A DNA stretch of 5,967 nucleotides from Bacteroidota bacterium (GCA_002748015.1 PDRH01000087.1:1-5967), one strand, 5' to 3'; shown: positions 1-5,364, counted from the first letter of the stretch. A program made the numbers and translations. The notes: generated from the sequence alone by a model not told the origin.

Positions 1-80
1 GGCAGCCCCTCTTCGCGCACGTCAACCTGGTGAAGGGCGAGCGGTCAGCCCTGGCGGAACTCGCCAGCGACCTACTCTAG
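1..80 (+). CDS. C-terminal end of an unidentified upstream gene (partial)
   Basis: Reading from base 3, 25 sense codons run without a stop to a TAG at 78-80, giving a tail that reads QPLFAHVNLVKGERSALAEL and then ASDLL. Of the 25 codons, 22 end in G or C, which matches the coding genes of this window; the other frame that stays open here lacks this bias. That contrast is the main evidence that this is a real gene end. The tail is mixed hydrophobic and charged, with no membrane segment, and looks like the end of a soluble protein. Too little is present to name a family. The next gene starts 32 bases later, close enough for co-transcription. Confidence 0.6.
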   Translation, partial: QPLFAHVNLVKGERSALAELASDLL

Positions 81-112
81 CAGAAGCAATAACTAGCATC
101 GGATATACAAGC

Positions 113-1366
113 ATGCGTTCAGCAAGTAGTACATCGCGGCAAGCAGCCCTACTGGTGGCTGCTTGCCTTTTTACCCTAGGTGCCCTGGGCGCCCCGTCGC
201 CCGAGGACAAGAAGATAGCCAAGGCGCAGCAGCGGCTCGAGCAGATGATGGGTCGCCTGCAGCGGCAGAATGTCGTGGTAATGCGTGCCGATTCGGTCTA
301 CCAGCTACGCCTCAAGGTGGCCGAGGCCGCCCGCGATTCCATCCGCAGCATACGCAAGCAGCAGGAAGAGACGCAAAAGGCGAATTTCTACGAGGAGAAG
401 GAGCAGTGGGAGGCCTTCAGCAAGGTGGAGAAGAAGAGCAAGGATAAGAAGCAGGTGGACTCAGCCTGGCGCGTGTACGAAAAGTTCAAGAAGCGCATGG
501 AGGCGCAGGAGAAGGATTTCTTCCGCCGGCAACGTAGGGCCGACAAGACGCTGGCCAATGCGGAGAAGGCCCTCTACAAGGCCCAGGATGCGCTGGCTAA
601 GGTGCAGCACGAAATCCTGAAAGTCAAAGAGGCCATGGCCGCCGCCGAGCTGGAAATAAGCAAGGCCAAGGAGGATAAGGCCAAGCGCATAGCGACCGAG
701 GAGAAGAAGGTCAAGGAGGCCAAGGCCAAGGAGGAGGCGCGTAAGAAGAAGGAGGCAGAAAAGGCCAAGGAGAAGGAGAAAAAGGAGAAGCAGAAGAGCA
801 AAAAGCTAAGCAAGAAGGAGAAGGAGAAGCAAAAAAAGCAAGAGGAGAAGCTCAAGAAGCAGAAGGAGCGCGAAGCGAAGAAGCATACCAAGGAGGAGGA
901 GAAGAAGGACCTATTCGAGGAGAAGGCCCTGAGGGATCTCCAGAAGCTAGAGGAAAAGAAGAAACGGGAGGAGAAGAAGGCCAGGGAGAAGGAAAAAAAG
1001 GCCAAGGAGAAAGAGCTGCAGAAGCAGAAGAAACTAGAGGAGAAGGAGCGCGAACGGCAGAAAAAGCTGAAGGAGAAGGAGAGGGAAAAGCAGAAGAAGG
1101 CGCAGAAAAAGCTGGAGGAGAAGGAGAAGAAACGCCTGAAGAAGGAGGCAGAGAAGGAGAAGAAGCGGAGAAAGAAAGAAGCGGAGAAGGAGAAGAAGCG
1201 TAGGAAGAAGGAGGCAGAGAAGGAGAAGAAGCGCAGAAAGAAAGAAGCGGAAAAGGAGAAGAAGCGGAAAAAGAAGGAGGCAGAGAAGGAGAAGAAGCGC
1301 CGCGAGAAGGAGAGGAAGATGCGCGAGAAGGAGGAGAAGATGAAGGCCAAGGAGAAGGAGAAATAG
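113..1366 (+). CDS. Exported or membrane-anchored Lys/Glu-rich helical (coiled-coil or single-helix) protein
   Basis: 417 residues, family not recognised. Residues 1-26 form a signal-like sequence: Arg2 and Arg9, then a hydrophobic stretch AALLVAACLFTLGALGA, with a possible cleavage after ALG near residue 25; it could instead be an uncleaved anchor. Residues about 27-200 are helical and of mixed composition, including DSVYQLRL and QVDSAWRVYEKF. From about residue 200 to the end the protein is almost only Lys, Glu, Arg, Ala and Gln, without Pro or Gly, as expected for a coiled coil or a rigid single alpha-helix with i to i+4 salt bridges. Residues 343-397 are five tandem 11-residue repeats. 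The layout recalls the TolA spacer domain (N-terminal hydrophobic segment plus long charged helix), but no TolA C-terminal domain is present. The ATG at 113 is chosen because the signal sequence follows at once; the frame is open back to base 2, but that part shows no coding bias. No clear ribosome-binding site or Bacteroidota promoter is visible upstream. A periplasmic spacer or scaffold role is inference only. Confidence 0.85.
   Translation: MRSASSTSRQAALLVAACLFTLGALGAPSPEDKKIAKAQQRLEQMMGRLQRQNVVVMRADSVYQLRLKVAEAARDSIRSIRKQQEETQKANFYEEKEQWEAFSKVEKKSKDKKQVDSAWRVYEKFKKRMEAQEKDFFRRQRRADKTLANAEKALYKAQDALAKVQHEILKVKEAMAAAELEISKAKEDKAKRIATEEKKVKEAKAKEEARKKKEAEKAKEKEKKEKQKSKKLSKKEKEKQKKQEEKLKKQKEREAKKHTKEEEKKDLFEEKALRDLQKLEEKKKREEKKAREKEKKAKEKELQKQKKLEEKERERQKKLKEKEREKQKKAQKKLEEKEKKRLKKEAEKEKKRRKKEAEKEKKRRKKEAEKEKKRRKKEAEKEKKRKKKEAEKEKKRREKERKMREKEEKMKAKEKEK
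1139..1303 (+). repeat. Five tandem 33-bp repeats encoding an 11-residue unit (KKEAEKEKKRR)
   Basis: Units start at 1139, 1172, 1205, 1238 and 1271 and encode residues 343-397 of the Lys/Glu-rich protein. The amino-acid unit is KKEAEKEKKRR in units 1, 2, 3 and 5; unit 4 ends KRK. At codon level the units alternate: 1, 3 and 5 begin AAG AAG GAG GCA, while 2 and 4 begin AAG AAA GAA GCG, so the true duplication unit is probably 66 bp. An 11-residue period corresponds to three helical turns (a hendecad), which favours a straight helix or a slightly right-handed coiled coil. Confidence 0.9.
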
Positions 1367-1393
1367 CAAGAGCGGGGATATAGAACCATACGT

Positions 1394-1406
1394 GGGAAGC
1401 GTTCCC
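1394..1406 (+). other. Short inverted repeat (hairpin) after the Lys/Glu-rich gene
   Basis: GGGAA and TTCCC are separated by GCG. In RNA the stem can extend outward by two G-U pairs and a C-G pair to 1391-1409. It lies 28 bases past the stop codon at 1364-1366. No T-run follows, so it is not a classical intrinsic terminator; it may still be a 3' end or pause element. Confidence 0.35.
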
Positions 1407-1413
1407 GTGCAGT

Positions 1414-1456
1414 AGCGAGCAGGTAGCCCGTAGGGGTGTCTACTCCCTGGGTCGCT
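1414..1456 (+). other. Imperfect 43-nt dyad upstream of the dehydrogenase gene
   Basis: AGCGA (1414-1418) pairs with TCGCT (1452-1456). Further in, CAG (1420-1422) can pair with CTG (1447-1449), and GTAG (1423-1426) with CTAC (1440-1443), leaving small bulges. The structure contains the first copy of the box CGAGCARGTAGCCCGTAG and ends 24 bases before the dehydrogenase start codon, so it would lie in that gene's leader if transcription begins further upstream. No Bacteroidota -7 box is visible in the gap. Function unknown. Confidence 0.35.
1416..1433 (+). repeat. Intergenic box A, copy 1 (CGAGCAGGTAGCCCGTAG)
   Basis: Matches the second copy at 2687-2704 in 17 of 18 bases (G versus A at position 7). 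Each copy is followed downstream by a related second block: GGGTCGCTGAT at 1449-1459 here, GGTTCGCTGAT at 2743-2753 there. The spacing between blocks differs (15 versus 38 bases). Both copies are non-coding and in the same orientation, on either side of the dehydrogenase gene. Confidence 0.6.
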
Positions 1457-1480
1457 GATACGATATAACAAGGGCTAGCA

Positions 1481-2566
1481 ATGATAAGAGTACCAGCACT
1501 CCAGGACTATCTCACCTACCTCTTCACGGGGATGGGCTGCGAGTACGACCACGCACGTGCGATGGCCGAGTCGATGGTGGTGGCAGATCTCCGCGGTGCG
1601 CATACCCACGGTCTGGCCCGGCTGCGTGACTACCAGATTCTGGCCGACCTGCAGAAGGTGAACGTATGCCCCGACATCAGGATAACCTACCAGAGCCCCT
1701 CAACGGCAACCGTGGATGGCGATAATGGTTTCGGCCCGGTGGTGGCCAAGTTCGCCATGGACACCGCCATAGAGAAGGCCCGGCATGCGGGTACGGGCTG
1801 GGTCGCTGTTCGAGGTAGCTCGCTCTTCGGCATTGGGGTCTACTTCGCACGCCTCGCCCTGGAGAACGACATGGTCGGCGTGGTCATGACCAACGGGCAA
1901 CCCATCATGGCCCCGGTCAACGGCACATCCAAGATGCTGGGGGTCAACCCGATTAGCGTTGCCATCCCAGCTACGCGCAATCCACCCCTGATCTACGACT
2001 TCGCAACGGCCCCGGTCACCAAGAGTAAGCTCGAGGCCCTAGTGCAAAAGGGCAGGTCTATACCAGACGGACTGCTGCAGGATGCCATCGGCAAACCCAC
2101 GAACGATGCGAGCACCATCGGCCGGGGGGGGGCTATACGCCCGCTAGGTGGGGATGTGGACCACGGCGGCCACAAGGGTTTCTGCATCGCATCGCTGGTG
2201 GACATCTTCTCCTCCCTATTCAGCGGGGCGAACTACGGTCCCTTCGTCCCGCCGGAAGTCGCCTACCTCCCCATCGCCGCCCAGCAGATGGCCAACGGCG
2301 TGGGGCACTTCGTGGGGGCCATGCGCATAGATGCCTTCCGCCCGGCTGCGGACTTCAAGGCCGCCATGGACGAGTGGATAGACACCTTCCGCGATGCCAA
2401 GGGCAAGGACGGCACGCCTGGCATCATACTACCCGGGGAGCAGGAGGAGAAGCTCGAGCAACAGGGGCTGAAGCTCGGCCTGAAGTACTCACCCCAGCTG
2501 GTGGCGGAGGTCAATCGCGTAGCCGAGACCCTCGAGCGGGAACCCATGCCCTACGACCCGGATTAG
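1481..2566 (+). CDS. Ldh2-family (malate/L-lactate/ureidoglycolate-type) NAD(P)H-dependent oxidoreductase
   Basis: 361 residues, the usual length for this family of cytoplasmic dehydrogenases, which interconvert 2-hydroxyacids and 2-oxoacids (malate, lactate, sulfolactate, ureidoglycolate, diketogulonate) using NAD(P)(H) and do not use the classical Rossmann fold. Visible family blocks are DLRGAHTHGLARL (36-48, with the conserved His43 of the usual SHG motif), VVMTNGQPIMAPVNG (134-148), LGVNPISVAIP (153-163), YDFATAPVTKSK (172-183), PLGG (221-224), GGHKGFCIASLVDIF (229-243, Lys232) and GIILPGEQEE (314-323). One departure stands out: the usual NSxHFG block reads GSSLFG (112-117), so the conserved His is Leu115 and the Asn is Gly112. 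The substrate therefore cannot be assigned. The ATG follows AAGGG by 7 bases, a weak ribosome-binding site. A G9 run lies at codons 215-218. The gene stands alone between two non-coding gaps. Confidence 0.9.
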   Translation: MIRVPALQDYLTYLFTGMGCEYDHARAMAESMVVADLRGAHTHGLARLRDYQILADLQKVNVCPDIRITYQSPSTATVDGDNGFGPVVAKFAMDTAIEKARHAGTGWVAVRGSSLFGIGVYFARLALENDMVGVVMTNGQPIMAPVNGTSKMLGVNPISVAIPATRNPPLIYDFATAPVTKSKLEALVQKGRSIPDGLLQDAIGKPTNDASTIGRGGAIRPLGGDVDHGGHKGFCIASLVDIFSSLFSGANYGPFVPPEVAYLPIAAQQMANGVGHFVGAMRIDAFRPAADFKAAMDEWIDTFRDAKGKDGTPGIILPGEQEEKLEQQGLKLGLKYSPQLVAEVNRVAETLEREPMPYDPD

Positions 2567-2569
2567 CAT

Positions 2570-2591
2570 CCCGGCCCCCCTCCCCCACCCC
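2570..2591 (-). other. C-rich tract; potential G-quadruplex on the minus strand
   Basis: Just after the dehydrogenase stop, the + strand has CCC, GG, C6, T, C5, A, C4. The minus strand therefore reads four G-runs (4, 5, 6 and 3) with loops of 1, 1 and 2 bases, a textbook G-quadruplex pattern; the + strand could form an i-motif. On the transcript this is a C-rich, G-poor segment, which could also help Rho loading. None of these roles is shown by the sequence alone. Confidence 0.5.
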
Positions 2592-2604
2592 GCTCGGATT
2601 TATA

Positions 2605-2622
2605 CTACTCGCCATTCTAGGC
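2605..2622 (+). repeat. Intergenic box B, copy 1 (CTACTCGCCATTCTAGGC)
   Basis: Matches 5921-5938 in 17 of 18 bases (C versus T at position 4). Both copies are non-coding, in the same orientation, downstream of a gene end, and the last bases of each form the left arm of a hairpin. The two copies enclose the block of three genes from 2859 to 5857. Confidence 0.6.
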
Positions 2623-2645
2623 TTACAGTGCGGCACTATACCTAG
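2617..2645 (+). other. Hairpin following box B, copy 1
   Basis: CTAGG (2617-2621) pairs with CCTAG (2641-2645), then TA (2624-2625) with TA (2639-2640), and AGTG (2627-2630) with CACT (2634-2637) around a CGG loop. It is not followed by a T-run. It may be the transcript end of the dehydrogenase gene or part of a dispersed repeat. Confidence 0.4.
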
Positions 2646-2655
2646 GAGTACCTAA

Positions 2656-2762
2656 CCCCCATGCGCCAGGTTTTGCGAATATGCGCCGAGCAAGTAGCCC
2701 GTAGCAGCAGTCGATGCGGCACATCGCAATAAAGCGAGTTAGGGTTCGCTGATGAATGGGGG
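2656..2762 (+). other. Dyad-rich non-coding segment between the dehydrogenase and the 520-residue gene
   Basis: The segment is bounded by a 7-bp inverted repeat, CCCCCAT (2656-2662) and ATGGGGG (2756-2762). Inside are a direct repeat ATGCGCC (2661-2667 and 2681-2687), box A copy 2 (2687-2704), a hairpin CGATG/CATCG (2712-2716 and 2722-2726, loop CGGCA) and a hairpin AGCGA/TCGCT (2733-2737 and 2746-2750). No open frame of note runs through it. It ends about 20 bases before the next promoter -7 box. It could be a small RNA, a regulatory region or repeat remnants; the sequence does not decide. Confidence 0.35.
2687..2704 (+). repeat. Intergenic box A, copy 2 (CGAGCAAGTAGCCCGTAG)
   Basis: Second copy of the box at 1416-1433, with one mismatch. 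The related downstream block GGTTCGCTGAT is at 2743-2753. Start to start the copies are 1271 bases apart and enclose exactly the dehydrogenase gene. Confidence 0.6.
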
Positions 2763-2781
2763 AAATCCGTCCGGTTTTCGC

Positions 2782-2789
2782 TACCTTTG
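2782..2789 (+). promoter_or_regulatory. Bacteroidota-type promoter -7 box (TACCTTTG) for the 520-residue gene
   Basis: TACCTTTG fits the TAnnTTTG -7 consensus used by the primary sigma factor of Bacteroidota. The same ten bases, TACCTTTGCC, recur in the promoter at 4469-4478. No good TTTG -33 box is found at the expected distance (around 2758-2761 the sequence is G-rich), so this promoter may be weaker or need an activator. Transcription would begin a few bases downstream, leaving a leader of about 60 bases before the ATG at 2859. Its position rules out a TTG start at 2787, which lies inside the box. Confidence 0.6.
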
Positions 2790-2858
2790 CCCCCAGTGCA
2801 ACATCAAGCGAGTGCCACTGCTATCCTACATAGCGACCTTCTCACCAAAGCCCGAAGC

Positions 2859-4421
2859 ATGGATAAACACACAGACCCACTCAGCCGCGAGGAGCTAGCC
2901 CAGCTCACCACCGCCTACCTACAGAAGCCCCAGGGCGACGACAAGCGCCACTGGCGTAGTGCCCTCAGGCGGCTCGTTGCGGAGCTGAAAGAGCAGCTGC
3001 AGAGCACGGAGCAGGGCCGAAGGTCCAGAGCCTACCGCAACAGCGGCGAGGACCTTGAACGCACGGGTTGCATCCTAAAAGCATTGCTAGATTGCGCAGC
3101 CACCGACCTAGAGCTGAAGGTGTTCTACTACCCCGCCAGCAAGGGTGAAGAGCGCCAGATTAAGCGCATGGACTACCGCCTCGCCGGGCAGCTAGTCCTA
3201 CGCCTCAGCCACTACGGTCCCCACTTCCGCCCCTTCTTCGGCGGGAGCTATACCCAGGACGACCTCATCTTCTCCCTCGATCTCCTGCAGCTCCTCCTAC
3301 CCCGCTACGCGCGCTTCTGCCTAGAGGGGGCCTTGGCGCTGGGCGAGAAGAAGCACGAGAAGGTCAAGGAGGAGAAGATACGCAACGTGGCTACAGGGAG
3401 CGTCGGCGTCATGGCCCAGAGCCTCCTGGCCGCCAAGGGCTACGCCCACCACCTAAGTAGCGAGCAGAAGAGCGAAGTACTCCAGGTGCGCCTGAGTGAG
3501 CGGCAGCGCGCTGAGTTCCGCCTCCCCTACAGCAGCTTCGTCCAGAAGGCGGGCCACCTCCTCCCCACCCTCGACATGCTCGAGAACCTACTGCGGGAAA
3601 GCCCCTTCCCCGTGGGCGTAGGATACATCCGCCAGATCAGCTGGGGCAACACGCAACATCGGGAGCTTTCCTACCACGAGGGGGACAATAACCCGACGAT
3701 ACAGGGGCATCAGCTCGAAACGTTCAAACGCCTAGAGGAACTCTTCCAGCCCAACCCCATGAGCTATCTCCGCTACCTACCCAGGTATACGAAAGAGCAG
3801 CTCGACCAGCTTGCAGGGCAGACCCTTCCCGGCCTCGAGCAATCCGTAGAGTCCCGTAGCTACAGGGGCGTCCCCACCATCGCCTACTCGCAGCAGGGGG
3901 AATGCTTCCTCCGCGTAACTGAGGATAGCATACGCCTGCGGAGCTGGTACGGCTGGCGTATCATCATGTCCTACGACCCCAGGAGCTACCGCTTTATGCA
4001 TAGCAAGCAGCAGGTCCTACCCCTCCCTCCCTTCGAGTGGCTGCAAGAGATGATCCCCCGCCTCGCCAACTTCGCCCTCGAGCGGGCGAGGCTACCCATA
4101 TCCCCCCTGCAGCAGGACATCCAGCACCGCCGGCACGTCCAGCAAGAGCTGAAACGCATCATCCCCCCCATGATGGAGGCTGCCGGCGAGAAGTACGCCC
4201 TCGAACTACCCGATAGCTGGGCGGATTACCCCGCCAGGCTACACGTATACGTCAATACCCGCCGAGCTATCACCCTCCACATCAGCTACACCCAGGCGGA
4301 CGGCATAGCGGAGCGCGTGGAACAGGCCCTTCAGCTCGCACGTAGCACCATGGCCAAAGCCCCCATGGCCTTCCAGCTGCACTACAGCGAGAGCGATAAG
4401 ACCATCTGGACAGAGCCCTAG
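2859..4421 (+). CDS. Hypothetical cytoplasmic protein, 520 residues, family not recognised
   Basis: The reading frame is open from 2787, but a TTG start there would sit inside the promoter -7 box. The first ATG (2859) is taken as the start, giving MDKHTDPLSREELAQLTTAY. There is no signal peptide and no membrane segment. The protein is rich in Arg, Gln, Leu and aromatic residues, with amphipathic helices in the N-terminal part (ALRRLVAELKEQLQ) and a C-terminal part that alternates short strand-like stretches (LHVYVNTRRAITLHISY) with helices. Motifs seen but not tied to a function include FRPFFGGSY, SWYGWRIIMSYDPRSY and GVGYIRQISWGNTQH. No Walker, zinc-binding or nuclease motif was identified. 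Codon use is like the neighbours, with many CTC, CTA and ATA codons, so recent transfer is not indicated. The 97-base gap to the FNT gene contains a promoter, so the two need not share a transcript. Certainly a gene; function unknown. Confidence 0.85.
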   Translation: MDKHTDPLSREELAQLTTAYLQKPQGDDKRHWRSALRRLVAELKEQLQSTEQGRRSRAYRNSGEDLERTGCILKALLDCAATDLELKVFYYPASKGEERQIKRMDYRLAGQLVLRLSHYGPHFRPFFGGSYTQDDLIFSLDLLQLLLPRYARFCLEGALALGEKKHEKVKEEKIRNVATGSVGVMAQSLLAAKGYAHHLSSEQKSEVLQVRLSERQRAEFRLPYSSFVQKAGHLLPTLDMLENLLRESPFPVGVGYIRQISWGNTQHRELSYHEGDNNPTIQGHQLETFKRLEELFQPNPMSYLRYLPRYTKEQLDQLAGQTLPGLEQSVESRSYRGVPTIAYSQQGECFLRVTEDSIRLRSWYGWRIIMSYDPRSYRFMHSKQQVLPLPPFEWLQEMIPRLANFALERARLPISPLQQDIQHRRHVQQELKRIIPPMMEAAGEKYALELPDSWADYPARLHVYVNTRRAITLHISYTQADGIAERVEQALQLARSTMAKAPMAFQLHYSESDKTIWTEP

Positions 4422-4442
4422 CCAGCGAGTCCTCCTCCCCCA

Positions 4443-4454
4443 GGTTTGCAAACC
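4443..4454 (+). promoter_or_regulatory. 12-bp perfect palindrome over the -33 box (GGTTTGCAAACC), candidate operator
   Basis: A perfect dyad that contains the TTTG -33 element of the FNT promoter at 4445-4448. Its right arm (AACCC, 4451-4455) can alternatively pair with GGGTT at 4465-4469, so a second dyad fills the promoter spacer. It does not match the FNR (TTGATnnnnATCAA) or CRP consensus. A repressor or redox regulator site is possible but unproven. Confidence 0.4.
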
Positions 4455-4476
4455 CCGGGAATTTGGGTTACCTTTG
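4445..4476 (+). promoter_or_regulatory. Bacteroidota-type promoter (TTTG, 20 nt, TACCTTTG) for the FNT channel gene
   Basis: The -33 box TTTG (4445-4448) and -7 box TACCTTTG (4469-4476) are separated by 20 bases, which fits the Bacteroidota housekeeping promoter consensus. The predicted transcript starts a few bases after the -7 box and has a leader of about 35 bases before the ATG at 4519. A TTG at 4474 in the same frame falls inside the -7 box and is therefore not the start codon. Confidence 0.75.
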
Positions 4477-4518
4477 CCTACAAGCATTACCAATAGACCG
4501 ATTAGCCCGAAGAAGCGC

Positions 4519-5364
4519 ATGGATCAGAAGCGATACCACAGCCCACAGGAGACGCTCTACATCACCCTCGAGAAGGGCATAACCAAGGAGAAAACACCCC
4601 TCGTGCCGCAGATGCTGCTGGCCATCCTCGCCGGTGCGTTCATCGCCCTGGCGGCGGCGGGTTCCAATATGGCCGCCTACGGGCTGTGGCTCAATCCAGA
4701 AACCTACGGGCTGGGAAAGCTAGTCGCCGGGGCCATCTTCCCCATAGGCCTCATGCTTGTGCTACTGGCTGGGGCAGAGCTATTCACGGGGAACAACCTC
4801 CTAATCATCGCCCTGGCTGACGGCCAGATAACCCTCCCCCGCATGCTCCGCAACTGGGGCGTGGTCTACCTCGGTAACTTCGTCGGATCCCTGCTGATCG
4901 TTGTGCTCATCATCCTCTCTGGCCAGCTCCATGCCGGGGGTAACCTCCTGGGTGGGGCGACCATCAAGATAGCCGCCTCCAAGGTCTCGCTGGCCTTCCT
5001 CCCAGCCATCGCACTCGGCATACTCTGCAACTGGCTCGTATGCCTGGCCGTATGGCTCGCCTACGCCGCCACCGACATGGCGGGCAAAATCCTGGCCATC
5101 TTCTTCCCCATCCTCCTCTTCATCACCTCCGGCTTCGAGCATAGCGTGGCCAACATGTACTATGTACCGGCCGGCATACTCGCCCGCGAGAATCCCGCCT
5201 ACGCCGCCGCCTCCGAGCTTCCCCCCGAGATACTGGCACGGATCACCTGGCCAAACTTCCTCCTCCATAACCTCCTCCCGGTTACCATAGGCAATATCAT
5301 TGGTGGCACGGTTTTCGTTGGCCTGGTCTACTGGTTGGCCTACCGGAAACCCGCAAAGCCCTAG
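4519..5364 (+). CDS. Formate/nitrite transporter (FNT) family channel
   Basis: 281 residues, the usual FNT length. Family members are homopentameric inner-membrane channels with six helices per subunit that move formate, nitrite or hydrosulfide, often with a proton. Diagnostic segments are LAGAFIALAAAGS (37-49), the first signature LAGAELFTGNN (83-93, with the loop Thr90), GILCNWLVCLAVW (167-179), the second signature GFEHSVANMYYVPAG (205-219, central His208) and WPNFLLHNLLPVTIGNIIGG (244-263). Thr90 and His208 correspond to Thr91 and His209 of Escherichia coli FocA, so the channel should be functional. Family signatures do not separate formate (FocA) from nitrite (NirC) preference, and no formate-lyase or nitrite-reductase gene is next to it, so no symbol is given. 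The ATG at 4519 is used because the upstream in-frame TTG lies in the promoter. The gene has its own promoter and is followed after 73 bases by a small exported protein gene. Confidence 0.95.
   Translation: MDQKRYHSPQETLYITLEKGITKEKTPLVPQMLLAILAGAFIALAAAGSNMAAYGLWLNPETYGLGKLVAGAIFPIGLMLVLLAGAELFTGNNLLIIALADGQITLPRMLRNWGVVYLGNFVGSLLIVVLIILSGQLHAGGNLLGGATIKIAASKVSLAFLPAIALGILCNWLVCLAVWLAYAATDMAGKILAIFFPILLFITSGFEHSVANMYYVPAGILARENPAYAAASELPPEILARITWPNFLLHNLLPVTIGNIIGGTVFVGLVYWLAYRKPAKP

Noticed and set aside
1139..1303. Tandem 33-bp repeats as a possible iteron or replication origin
   Set aside because: They lie inside an open frame, keep the reading phase and encode a periodic helix; no initiator gene or AT-rich region is nearby.
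113..1366. Identification of the Lys/Glu-rich protein as TolA
   Set aside because: The similarity is limited to composition and an N-terminal hydrophobic segment; the C-terminal globular TolA domain and tol/pal neighbours are absent.
574..1389. Long minus-strand open frame encoding a Phe/Ser/Leu-rich product, and a second one at 1034-1471
   Set aside because: They are the complement of GAG/AAG-rich codons of the + strand gene. Low-complexity Phe/Ser or Leu repeats arise mechanically and carry no independent coding signal.
4443..4454. FNR or CRP site over the FNT promoter
   Set aside because: GGTTTGCAAACC lacks the TTGAT/ATCAA and TGTGA/TCACA half-sites.
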